From: JADLHS01 sp964539515
GTDB lineage: Bacteria > Verrucomicrobiota > Verrucomicrobiia > Limisphaerales > JADLHS01
DNA: 64,000 nt
Direction: 5' to 3'
NCBI GenBank assembly: GCA_964539515.1
Contig: CAZIJO010000004.1
Location: forward strand, 1-64,000
In this document: positions 9,445-17,771 of the stretch, piece after piece
Layout of the letters: each line of letters opens with the position of its first letter
How positions within the stretch are numbered: position 1 is the stretch's first letter
Notes under the pieces: model-generated
What the model saw: the letters and a program-made list of their open reading frames with translations, nothing else
Database searches by the model: none
Told to the model about the DNA's origin: nothing
Translations under genes and position numbers: made by a program

Positions 9445-12327
9445 TTATTTCTCGAGTCGATAGAACTGACTCCCGCTGAGCGGAACGGAAAGTTCCATTT
9501 GATCGCCAACCTGGTTCGGCACCCCTGCAACGTTTGACCAAGTGGGGGAGGCAAGGTTGGTGGCCGATTTCAGCTTATAGAACGCCGCCGTCGCAGGCCA
9601 CCGGATGATTGCATTGGCGCCACTCCGGGTAATTGTGAGCGTAGGCGGCGGGAGGTAGGACGAGGTGACGCTCACCGCAGCCAGATAAGTAACTCTGGTT
9701 GCGCCGCCGCCGCCCGTGACCACGGCCAGGAACGAATCACTGAAACCATCATACTTGATGTTATGGACGTTGGGGCCGGTATCGGTGGCAGCACCCGGAA
9801 CAGCGTCCATGAGGAAGTAGGGAGTACCCAATTGGCTGGGCAGCTTCGCGCCGTTCGTGTCGAAGAGGCTGAACACGTAGGCATTCGGGTATCCCACACT
9901 GCTGTTGTTCGCAGTATGGCCGACGATGATTACCCCGCTATCCGGGTCCGCCGCGAGCTGGGGATGGTTTTGCGAGAACGGATTGTTGCCCGTGCCGGTA
10001 AAATAAGGCGACTCGGGTCTGGCGGCGGTGAAGGGATAGGTCGGCCCGGCGCCGATGTTGTAGAATGACAGGTTGTTTTCGCCATCGTAAGCGGTGATGA
10101 GTTCACCGTTGAATGGATTCTCAAGGGAAGACTGATGCCCTTGGGTGCCGCTGCCCACCGTCAGTCTCTGCTCCTGCCCGCTGACCACCACGCTGCCTCC
10201 CGACGGCGTGGTCTGCATTATCGAGCCGACAATCTTGTTTACCAAGCCATTATTGTCGGTGTTCGAGACGTAAAGGAAAACATCCCGCCGCGGCAGATAG
10301 ACAACGTCGGGATCGTCTTCATCCGAAGCGCCGGAGGCCGGAACCAGATCCAAGCGAGTGGGTGTCGGGGTCAATACGGCGCCGCTCGAACTGAACAAAG
10401 CCGCATACACCCCTTCCCCTTCTCCGGCGACCTTGTGCTCGGCGACAACAATGAAGTTGCCGTTCTTGGAACTGACGCCAAGGGCGACATCATCCCAAGA
10501 CAGCGTGTTGGTGAGCCCATCGTAAACGAAAACGTTGACGAGCGGTTCATTCGCTCCGGCAATGGAATCCGGATTGACACGGGCGATCATCAGCAGATCC
10601 GCCGTGCCGTCATAAAGGCTCGCTTTGCCCACGACGTTGTATTGATGGCTGACCGGATTGTATTTCACATCAAGCTTGGGGATCGTCCCACTGCCCGCTC
10701 CGCCATTGCCCATAATGAAGAAGGGACCACGCTTGAGGGCCAGCGTGCGCGGATCGTAGAAGTAACCAATGACGACCTCGACCGCAGGGTTGCCGCTGAT
10801 CGGGTCAGTATAGAGTCCCGAATTATTCTGATCCACGGTGACCACGAGCACTTCGGGTTCGTCGGTGTTCACCGCGAGATTGCCCAAGTTCGGCTTCAAT
10901 TCACCGACATTTCCAGTTCCGGTGGCCACCACCACGCCATCCTTGCTGCGCAGACGCGGGCCATTCGGCGGCGCCAGGGGGGCTGCGAAATCAACCCACG
11001 CGAAGTAAAAGTTGGCGTCGGTCAGATCGGATACTGTGTCGCTGGTTGCCTTGCGGCATTGGACGATGAATTTGCCCGTGCCCGGATTGTATTGATAAGA
11101 GAGAAAGGCACGGCTGGCCATCGCCACGCTGGCCCCGGCCTCAAAGTCGGCCACTTGGAGGAGCAATGTGCCGCTCGAGGCGGATTTGCCCGCGATGGCA
11201 ATTTCGTAGGTGCCCGTGGCCGTGCGCGTCAACGTGAATGCTCCCGCCGAGTGAAGGCTGGCGCCAGTCGTGCCGTTGACATGACCACCGACCAGATTCT
11301 GCGCATTGTACGGGACGTAAACGAAGCCGAAGAGGGACTGGCCCGCGACCGCAACTTCGTCACTCGTGAGTGCTGAATCTTCACGAACCGTCACGATCCA
11401 GCCGGAAGCTCCCGTGCCCGGATCGTTGGTTGGGGCAACCCCAACAATATTGACGTCGCTGTTGCCATGGGAGGAAGTCGTGAAGATCATGCCATCGGTT
11501 TCGGCATTCACCCCAGGCAAACGCAACTGACCGAGTCCCCCATAAGTGCCGCTGCCCTCCGGAAACTCGGTCCACGTCATCAAGCGCGGCGTCAAGCCGG
11601 CCGCATGCTGGTTGGCGCTGTCCCACTTGGGCTCCCCGGTTACCGCATCCGGGTTGCCCACATTTCCACCGATCCAGCCACCATCAAACGGAAACCAAGC
11701 AACTGAGAAGCTGAAGTTGGCCTCCGGGCTGGCGGCATGCGTGCCTGCGCGTCCCGTCTGGATGTCCAGGCTCCCTTGGGCAAAATTCCCATCGGCCATG
11801 CCATAGCCGTAGCCGGAGGATCCTTGCCCCCGGGCGACGGTGGGATAGAAGTCCCCCTCGCCGTCACCCCAATTTATGGGTCCGTTCTGCCGGGCGGTCG
11901 GGATGATCACGCCGAGGAGTGCATCGGGCCGCCAAGACTGGTTATAGGCCAGCGCCGCGTCATTGGCTCCAGCAAAATCAATGAAACCCAACCCCAGCGT
12001 GCTGGCGTCGGCCGCCGCAGGGTTGGCGGGCGCAAGTCGCATCGCAAAATCGCCGCGGTTGTAACGGCTGATCGTCCAGGGGATTGGACCTTGCCCTTCA
12101 TAGCTCGCGATTTCCACGTTGCCATTAAAGGTCGTGCTGCCTTTGGCGATTACGTTGATGGCGGAAACGCTGGTATTGGGAAACGCGCCCGGCGCCCCGC
12201 CACCCACCGGGACAACGGGCGTCGGTCCGGCTGGAGCAGCGCTCATGGGGGATGCCGCAAGACACGCGGCCAAAAGCGTCAACGATTTGAAGGTTGGGCC
12301 ACGGGGTATTTGTGCCATTATTTTCAT
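9445..12327 (-). CDS. Large secreted protein with C-terminal FYRL module
   Basis: A 960-residue protein with a signal peptide (basic MKIMAQIPRG start, hydrophobic core, cleavage near SAAPAG). A second ATG at 12318 is an equally possible start. The body is beta-rich and repetitive, without a catalytic motif I recognise. It includes 'VFLYVSNTDNNGLVNK', 'GELITAYDGENNLSFYN' and 'NPFSQNHPQLAADPDSG', which suggest propeller-like blades in the second half. The C-terminus has 'TITRSGANAIIRWPATAAFYKL ... SGSQFYRLEK', the same module as in two other secreted proteins here. It shares its promoter and leader with the LamG gene, so the two are probably co-regulated. Function unknown. Confidence 0.8.
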   Translation of the reverse strand: MKIMAQIPRGPTFKSLTLLAACLAASPMSAAPAGPTPVVPVGGGAPGAFPNTSVSAINVIAKGSTTFNGNVEIASYEGQGPIPWTISRYNRGDFAMRLAPANPAAADASTLGLGFIDFAGANDAALAYNQSWRPDALLGVIIPTARQNGPINWGDGEGDFYPTVARGQGSSGYGYGMADGNFAQGSLDIQTGRAGTHAASPEANFSFSVAWFPFDGGWIGGNVGNPDAVTGEPKWDSANQHAAGLTPRLMTWTEFPEGSGTYGGLGQLRLPGVNAETDGMIFTTSSHGNSDVNIVGVAPTNDPGTGASGWIVTVREDSALTSDEVAVAGQSLFGFVYVPYNAQNLVGGHVNGTTGASLHSAGAFTLTRTATGTYEIAIAGKSASSGTLLLQVADFEAGASVAMASRAFLSYQYNPGTGKFIVQCRKATSDTVSDLTDANFYFAWVDFAAPLAPPNGPRLRSKDGVVVATGTGNVGELKPNLGNLAVNTDEPEVLVVTVDQNNSGLYTDPISGNPAVEVVIGYFYDPRTLALKRGPFFIMGNGGAGSGTIPKLDVKYNPVSHQYNVVGKASLYDGTADLLMIARVNPDSIAGANEPLVNVFVYDGLTNTLSWDDVALGVSSKNGNFIVVAEHKVAGEGEGVYAALFSSSGAVLTPTPTRLDLVPASGASDEDDPDVVYLPRRDVFLYVSNTDNNGLVNKIVGSIMQTTPSGGSVVVSGQEQRLTVGSGTQGHQSSLENPFNGELITAYDGENNLSFYNIGAGPTYPFTAARPESPYFTGTGNNPFSQNHPQLAADPDSGVIIVGHTANNSSVGYPNAYVFSLFDTNGAKLPSQLGTPYFLMDAVPGAATDTGPNVHNIKYDGFSDSFLAVVTGGGGATRVTYLAAVSVTSSYLPPPTLTITRSGANAIIRWPATAAFYKLKSATNLASPTWSNVAGVPNQVGDQMELSVPLSGSQFYRLEK

Positions 12328-12571
12328 TTTTGTTACGGGTGGTGGTTTGATGATCGTGTGGATAACTTGCCCGGCGATTTACGTTAAAGAACCGGGAGAA
12401 AATTTACGAAACCAAGTTACAGACCGAAGACGACAGCGTGAGAAGCTGGTGACAACTTTCCGTTCGAGCAGTTTACCCTCGACCGAGGCAGTTCTGGGTG
12501 ACAACAAGTTCGCCATTTCGGTTGCAGTGTTCGGGACTGACTATGAACTACCTGCGGATTTGGTCAACGAT
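12328..12571 (-). promoter_or_regulatory. Conserved promoter and about 210-nt leader of the 9445-12327 gene
   Basis: The minus strand carries TTGACC (plus-strand 12562-12567) and ATAGTC (12539-12544) with a 17-nt spacer, the same as upstream of the LamG gene. The distance to the start codon (about 210 nt) is also nearly the same. The leader contains GTAAC and ATCATCAAACCA close to the ATG, as in the other copy. From 12572 to 12706 nothing recognisable is seen. Confidence 0.65.
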
Positions 12572-12706
12572 TTTCTCTTAGGATTTAGCTAAAAACAGAC
12601 AACCGTCCGCAAGAATCGCAAATTGTCCGGTCCGGACCCTGCCCCCCCACGCGTCATAAAAACCCTGCCGCCGTTTGAATGTGGCGGGCGACAAACGACC
12701 ACCGAC

Positions 12707-12916
12707 TCACCACCAGAACCCCGGCGCCCCGCCCTGGGTGCGGGGTCGCATGTCATTCCATTTCCGCCACTCGCCGTGGCCGTCAATCATCACCAGATTG
12801 CCCCCGGCGGGAAAGCGGCCATCCAAATGGGGGGTCTCGTGCAGGTCATTGCGATTGCCGCTCACTGAGTCCCAGCCCCCAGGATTCTTGGTAAATGTGT
12901 TGGTATTGCGCGAAGC
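12707..12916 (-). pseudogene. In-frame C-terminal remainder of the pseudopilin after the TAA
   Basis: Reading on past the TAA in the same frame gives 69 codons ending at TGA 12707-12709. They include 'GGWDSVSGNRNDLHETPHL', 'PAGGNLVMIDGHGEWRKWND' and a terminal 'PGFWW'. This is the standard tail of this pseudopilin family (DGH-x-EW-K/R, PxFWW end). Reading frame and family signature are preserved over the whole stretch. The break is therefore a single nonsense codon: a young pseudogene, a base-calling error, or a stop that is read through. Together the two parts would make about 282 residues. Confidence 0.85.
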
Positions 12917-13555
12917 TTAGTTGTTCTGGCCGCCAGCGGAAATCGTGGCATCAGCTACCAAGACCTTTTCACTCGACGGCAGAGCCGGGATCACCTGGCT
13001 GGACGCGGGGTTCTTCAGCGGCGTGGGAATCAAGGAGGCATTGCAGTTGGACCAAATCAAGGTATAGCTGGCGGCGAAACTGGGTGACGGGGCAAAGGTT
13101 TGCGCGTAGCCGATCACGCGAAACTGGCTGCCGGCAAATCCGCTCGCGCCACCCCACAAAACGTCATTGTTCTGTTTGGGGAAGGCCGGGCAGTACATGA
13201 CATCCCGCTTGGCCCCGTTTTGTAGCATGAGGTCCACCATGGCGACCGGCATGTCCCACAGCCAGTTGCCCGTGGTCATTTGCGGCAGTTTGTCCTTGGA
13301 ATCCGCCGCGTAGATGTGGATGGCCAGCCCGAATTGCCGCAGGTTGCTCAGACAATTGACCCGCTTGGCCCGGCTCTTGGCCTTGGCCAAGGCGGGCAAA
13401 AGCATGGCCGCCAGAATCGCAATAATGGCAATGACCACCAACAACTCGATAAGCGTGAATCCCGGGGTGACACGACGGCGACGGCCGAATGCCAGGTCGG
13501 CAGGCAATCTTGTTGCCTTCAATAGGGCATGCTCAGACTGGCAGCGAGGATTCAT
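12917..13555 (-). CDS. Pseudopilin, N-terminal part, ended by a premature stop
   Basis: From the ATG at 13555 the protein starts MNPRCQSEH with a basic leader and prepilin site TPG|FTLIE (cleavage after G32), then the usual hydrophobic helix and 'MLLPALAKAKSRAKRVNCLSNLRQFGLAIHIYA'. The frame meets TAA at 12917-12919 after 212 codons, just after 'DATISAGGQNN'. This is in the middle of a segment that in relatives continues to the DGH-x-EW tail. The missing tail is intact and in the same frame downstream (see 12707-12916). An ATG further upstream (13705) would add 50 non-typical residues and is not favoured. Confidence 0.75.
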   Translation of the reverse strand: MNPRCQSEHALLKATRLPADLAFGRRRRVTPGFTLIELLVVIAIIAILAAMLLPALAKAKSRAKRVNCLSNLRQFGLAIHIYAADSKDKLPQMTTGNWLWDMPVAMVDLMLQNGAKRDVMYCPAFPKQNNDVLWGGASGFAGSQFRVIGYAQTFAPSPSFAASYTLIWSNCNASLIPTPLKNPASSQVIPALPSSEKVLVADATISAGGQNN

Positions 13556-13677
13556 GAATGGATGGAAGCTAAACCGCCACGCGGAGAGCGTCGATATTTT
13601 ATTGCTTCCAGCGGAGGAGATCCATTCCAGCAGCGGCTCTGGTTCTCTGCGAATGTTGGTGGCCGCCGGTTCCAGAA

Positions 13678-13751
13678 GTAGCCGCCGAGGTGACGAGGCG
13701 GACAATGGGCAGCAACTTTAAATGAATCCGCCTCCTCATGTCGTCGGCCAC
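13678..13751. repeat. Two inverted copies of a 25-bp dispersed repeat
   Basis: Positions 13678-13702 carry a copy of the repeat that begins GTAGCCGCCGA and ends GAGGCGGA. Positions 13727-13751 carry a diverged copy in the opposite orientation, so the pair can form a hairpin. Further copies are at 14917-14941 and 56683-56707. Confidence 0.7.
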
Positions 13752-13781
13752 GTCGCGGTTTGACGTTTTTGATCGAGCCGT

Positions 13782-14870
13782 TTAAGGCCTTGATTTCAGC
13801 GCCCAGCGGAGCACCGGCTCAATCGCATCCGCCATTCGCACGAAGCCAAGGTCGGTGGGGTGAGTGCCATCCACGGTGGCCTCGCCATCCGTTCCAATCA
13901 GCCGGGCTGCCGGCACCAGGAACAATCGCTTTTGTCCGGCTTTGACGAACCGATCGTAAACTTCGCGGAGTCGGGCGTTGTCTTCGACATATCGCTTGTG
14001 CCGGGCTTCGACAAAAATGCCATCGGGATAAATGAGGTGTTCAACCAGGACGATGGGCGTGTTTGGATGGGCCGCCCGGAGAATCAGGACGAACCGCTCC
14101 AAGCGTTCGGCTACCAGCTCCGCCGTCATGTTCGGCAAGGGATCGAGCACATAAGCGGCTGGGTCCAGTTCGGCGAAAAACTCCGCCAGTTCCGGCTCAC
14201 AGAGCGCGCTGCCGGAAAACCCAAGGTTGATGGTCGATCGATCAAGCCGCCGGCCCAGGATCGCCGGGTACGCCATGCCGGGTCGCGCCGCGCAGCCGCC
14301 TTGCACAATTGACGTTCCATAAAACACGATCGACTTCTTACCCGGCGACCGCGAGGGCGCTATGGACAACTCCACGCCCTTCGGGACGCCAAGGCTCAGC
14401 TCTTCAACCCCATTGTAAAGCGGGAGGTAAACCAGATATTCCCGGCGCCCGGGTTTCAGTCCCCGCACCAACACCTGCTCGGTCACCGTTTTTTCCGGCC
14501 GGCCGTTCGCCAACCAGTGCCAGCTCCCCTGCTCTTTCACATACAAATCCAGCCCGCTCACCCCGGTCGCCGGCATGTGCGGCATCGCAAGCGTGCTCCG
14601 TCGGAGAACCCAACGCGCGGCAATCGTCGGCGCATCCGTCTCGAACCGCACCACCATCCCGGCGGAGTCCTGGCTCAAATTCCAAACGGAGGCGCTCGCG
14701 CGATTCTCGGCCCGGGCTGGCAGCCGGTCGTAATAACTCTTCGTGTCCGTCCAGCCTTTGCCTTCAACAAGCAATTCGCGTGCGTCGCGCCACTGCCAGC
14801 TTGCAGGTTCATTGGCGGTTTGCGCCCAAGCGGACGCTGACGCCAGCAGCAACGACCAAGCCGCTGTCAT
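13782..14870 (-). CDS. Secreted SGNH/GDSL hydrolase with GxDLY N-terminal domain
   Basis: The ATG at 14870 gives a signal peptide (MTAAWSLLLASASAWA|QTA) and a 362-residue protein. Longer readings run through a dispersed repeat and are rejected. The N-terminal sandwich (about 20-170) has the GLDLY signature at residues 106-110. The SGNH domain follows: block I 'FYGTSIVQGG' with nucleophile S187, block II G218 in 'NLGFSGSALC', block III N247 in 'PLPNM', and block V 'DGTHPTD' with D334 and H337. All four catalytic blocks are intact. Families of this build are carbohydrate esterases or lipases; deacetylation of a glycan is the likely role but is inferred. Confidence 0.85.
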   Translation of the reverse strand: MTAAWSLLLASASAWAQTANEPASWQWRDARELLVEGKGWTDTKSYYDRLPARAENRASASVWNLSQDSAGMVVRFETDAPTIAARWVLRRSTLAMPHMPATGVSGLDLYVKEQGSWHWLANGRPEKTVTEQVLVRGLKPGRREYLVYLPLYNGVEELSLGVPKGVELSIAPSRSPGKKSIVFYGTSIVQGGCAARPGMAYPAILGRRLDRSTINLGFSGSALCEPELAEFFAELDPAAYVLDPLPNMTAELVAERLERFVLILRAAHPNTPIVLVEHLIYPDGIFVEARHKRYVEDNARLREVYDRFVKAGQKRLFLVPAARLIGTDGEATVDGTHPTDLGFVRMADAIEPVLRWALKSRP

Positions 14871-14916
14871 TCCGAGAACAGGCCCAGCCTTGGTTCGTGC
14901 ATTACACCCCCGAACC

Positions 14917-14941
14917 GTAGCCGCCGACGTGAGGAGGCGGA
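14917..14941 (+). repeat. 25-bp dispersed repeat, copy 3
   Basis: A full-length copy of the GTAGCCGCCGA...GAGGCGGA repeat lies just upstream of the SGNH hydrolase start. It explains the spurious N-terminal extension of that reading frame. Confidence 0.75.
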
Positions 14942-15234
14942 CCTGTAGGCTGTCCCACGCGCACATCGTTTCCTCGGCCGCCGAAGCGCTGTTCTCCGAC
15001 CCGGCACGTTTTTGGGCTTTCGTTATCAACGCGCCGGATTGGAGATCAACGCTCGGGTTCACGGGCAACAGAAAGCGTCCGACCCGGTTCAGATTCATGG
15101 CTGCGCTGGGTTTCATAATGGCAAAAACGTAATCAGCCCGCCCGCATGTCACAATTGGATTCCTCGCAACGCAACTTCTTGGGAGCACTCGTAAATGAAC
15201 GGCGACCAGGGCTCTGACCGTCGCGGCTCCGTTG

Positions 15235-17616
15235 CTACTTGGGGGTTGGTCGCTTCGGGTTTTCATCCAACTCGAAGTGCTCCAACAGCCACCGGCAGTT
15301 GACGACTTTTTCCACCAGATCCAGCGGCAGATAAAAATACTGGCAGGAAGGTTCGAAGCCGATATGTGCGTCCTGCTGCACGAGCGTGAAGAGCTGACGG
15401 GCCAGCGCGATCTCGGACTCCAATCGACGTTTCATCTCTTGCCGCAACCGGTGGCGTTCCGCAGCGGGCAGCGACTCGCCCGACTTGGCGAGCGTATCCC
15501 GAGCCAGGACAAAGGCTGCCTGGTTGGCCACTGACTCGAAGTGGAGGGCCGCCGCCTGGGCGAAGCGTAAATCTGCGGCAACCTCGGCCTGGCGTCCGCG
15601 CGGTGTCGCCTCCACGGCCAGCGCCAATTCGGCGATCCCCGCCCGCCAGCCTTCAACCACCTTTTCGAACTGTCTGATGAAAACTTCGGGGGGATACGGG
15701 CCGCGCCAGCCGTTGAGGTCGTCGTACGGCAATCCCCACATCGTTGCACTGTAACCAGTCTTCGTCGGATAAAGCGGATTCGCCGGCCCCCATTGCACCG
15801 GCGAGGTATAGACCACGCTGATGTGAAACGGGTACTGCCGAAAGCCACCACTCATCATCGTCCAGGCCTGGCGCGCATGGGGAGCGCCCTTGGGCCCAAA
15901 TCGTTCCCGGGCCACCGTCTCGAGGGAAGTGGCGATGTCCGCCCCCGTTGACTGGCTGATCTCCTGGGCGAGTCGGAAGTTCGGCGAAGGATAACCGCCC
16001 ATCGTCCAGCCGATCAACATGGCGTCAAGTTTCTGCGGCACGAGATTGCGGCAATGCTCGGCCACCAGATCCATCACCGGCAAATAGGGAATGCTGGCCA
16101 GCTCACAGGTATTGTTGAACTGAATCTCGGTGCCCCGTTGCAAACCCGCCGCCGCCGCGAGCGGCCAGTGCAGTAGCGCGCGGGGGCCGGGGCCAACCGC
16201 CGAAATCGAATACTCGCCGACCTTGCTCTGAACGCCGCCGCGTTCGATCGGCAGATTCCATTCGCTGACGGACATTAGGCAAACCGGTTTGGGCAGCTTC
16301 GCGATCATGTCCGGCGCTTCGCCATGCCCACGCCAACCCCAATCCGACACGAGCACTTTGGCCTGGGGATTGCCCCGATGCACCCCCGCCTCAATGACGG
16401 CGTTGACTTCCGTGATAATGTCCGCATCGCTGCGAGACCGGCAACGAGGGCAAGCACTCCAGCCGCCATGCGAGGCGCAGCTCGTCAGGTTCTCGGAGGC
16501 CGTGATGGTATAGACACCGGCCAGGCCGGGCACGTCGCGGAACACATGCTCCAGCGCATCGCCCATCCACTTCCGGACAGCAGGGTGGGACGTGCAGATC
16601 GCGGTGAGCTCGCCTTCGCGAACACCCGCCATCTCCGGCCGGTCCTTGAAGAAACTGGCGGGCATCGCGCGTGGCTCGTTCAAATAGAGATAGACGCCGA
16701 TGCCGTATCGCCGGGCCCGCTGCACGAGCGCCCGCAAATTCGCGAGCCGGCGCTCGTGGTCATTTCCGAATTCTGGAAACTCCGATCCGCCCGGCGCGAG
16801 ATCGCGCAATACGCCTTGCAGCCAGACGCCGTTGATCCCCACCGCCGCGAGCCGCTGGAGCAACCCGTCGGGATAAGGATTCAGATCCGGGTTCAGCAAG
16901 GGATCGCCATAAACCGCCACATAGGAATAAACCAGCCGCTGTTGTTCATCCGCGATCGGCGCGAGGGACTTGACGTCACGACGCAATGGTTCGGCCAGCT
17001 GGCGCACGAAGTCGAAACGAGGGACACCGGGCCGACGGACCGTTGCGCCAAAATCCGCTTTGACCACGCGGCGAATTCTGGCCGCTGCAAGCTTTGCGGC
17101 TTTATCGGGTGCTTGGTAGCGGAGCGGCTCGCAGACCGGTTTCAGCCGGCCAAGTTTGATCCAGAGGAAATCCTCCTCCCGCAGGGTGAAAGCGAGCCGC
17201 TCCGGCGTCCATTCTAGGAGCTGGAGCAACTGTTCGTACGGCAGCAGGTGCCAGTTGCGGCGAATGATGGTGGCATACCCCCGCTTCATCATTTCCGGTG
17301 GAACTCTCGGCATCGGCGGCAAGCCCATGGACTCGGCAACTGCAGTGACATTGCGCTCCGTGGTGCCCAGGATATCCGCCAGCTTCACGGGTGGGACGAC
17401 ATTCCAGTTCCGCCAGATGAACTCGTGGACGCGATCGGGAAAATACGGGCTACTGAGTGCGGGACGCCCGTCGCCGCGCGGCAAAACTGAATCTTCGCCC
17501 GCACCTCGAACTTCCCAGGGCCCAGCAATCACAACTGCGATCCACAGCCCGAACCACACGCCCCGGTGAATCCGGGTGGTGGCCCGCAGTTCTGATTTTG
17601 CCGTTGCCCAGTTCAT
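15235..17616 (-). CDS. Secreted glycosidase-like TIM-barrel protein with helical N-terminal repeats
   Basis: The ATG at 17616 gives a 793-residue protein with a signal anchor or signal peptide (hydrophobic 'VWFGLWIAVVIAGPW' after a basic start). Two helical segments follow: 'LADILGTTERNVTAVAESMGL' and then 'YEQLLQLLEWTPERLAFTLRE'. They look like helix-turn-helix units, which is unexpected in an exported protein. A central barrel then has 'YPDGLLQRLAAVGINGVWLQ', 'IGVYLYLNEPRAMP', 'AGVYTITASEN' and 'KVLVSDWGWRG', and four cysteines in the 'SCASHGGWSACPRCRSR' region. The C-terminal quarter is alpha-helical. It is reminiscent of GH20-like folds, but I cannot assign a family. The GH172-type gene is divergently placed. 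Confidence 0.7.
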   Translation of the reverse strand: MNWATAKSELRATTRIHRGVWFGLWIAVVIAGPWEVRGAGEDSVLPRGDGRPALSSPYFPDRVHEFIWRNWNVVPPVKLADILGTTERNVTAVAESMGLPPMPRVPPEMMKRGYATIIRRNWHLLPYEQLLQLLEWTPERLAFTLREEDFLWIKLGRLKPVCEPLRYQAPDKAAKLAAARIRRVVKADFGATVRRPGVPRFDFVRQLAEPLRRDVKSLAPIADEQQRLVYSYVAVYGDPLLNPDLNPYPDGLLQRLAAVGINGVWLQGVLRDLAPGGSEFPEFGNDHERRLANLRALVQRARRYGIGVYLYLNEPRAMPASFFKDRPEMAGVREGELTAICTSHPAVRKWMGDALEHVFRDVPGLAGVYTITASENLTSCASHGGWSACPRCRSRSDADIITEVNAVIEAGVHRGNPQAKVLVSDWGWRGHGEAPDMIAKLPKPVCLMSVSEWNLPIERGGVQSKVGEYSISAVGPGPRALLHWPLAAAAGLQRGTEIQFNNTCELASIPYLPVMDLVAEHCRNLVPQKLDAMLIGWTMGGYPSPNFRLAQEISQSTGADIATSLETVARERFGPKGAPHARQAWTMMSGGFRQYPFHISVVYTSPVQWGPANPLYPTKTGYSATMWGLPYDDLNGWRGPYPPEVFIRQFEKVVEGWRAGIAELALAVEATPRGRQAEVAADLRFAQAAALHFESVANQAAFVLARDTLAKSGESLPAAERHRLRQEMKRRLESEIALARQLFTLVQQDAHIGFEPSCQYFYLPLDLVEKVVNCRWLLEHFELDENPKRPTPK

Positions 17617-17771
17617 GGCGGCTCTCAGGTTCCGTTGGTCTCCGTAATCGTTGAATCGCGGCGAGCGCTTCGTTCTCACCGGGGTAATTTGTCCCAGCCC
17701 GACGTCGTTGCGACGCACCTTAAGTTTTTTTGCTTGTCCCCGTCAAACGGGCAATCAACGTTTTGTCCGTG

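Noticed and set aside
14871..15266. Extended start of the SGNH hydrolase
   Set aside because: It reads through a dispersed repeat and overlaps the preceding gene's end; the signal peptide begins at 14870.
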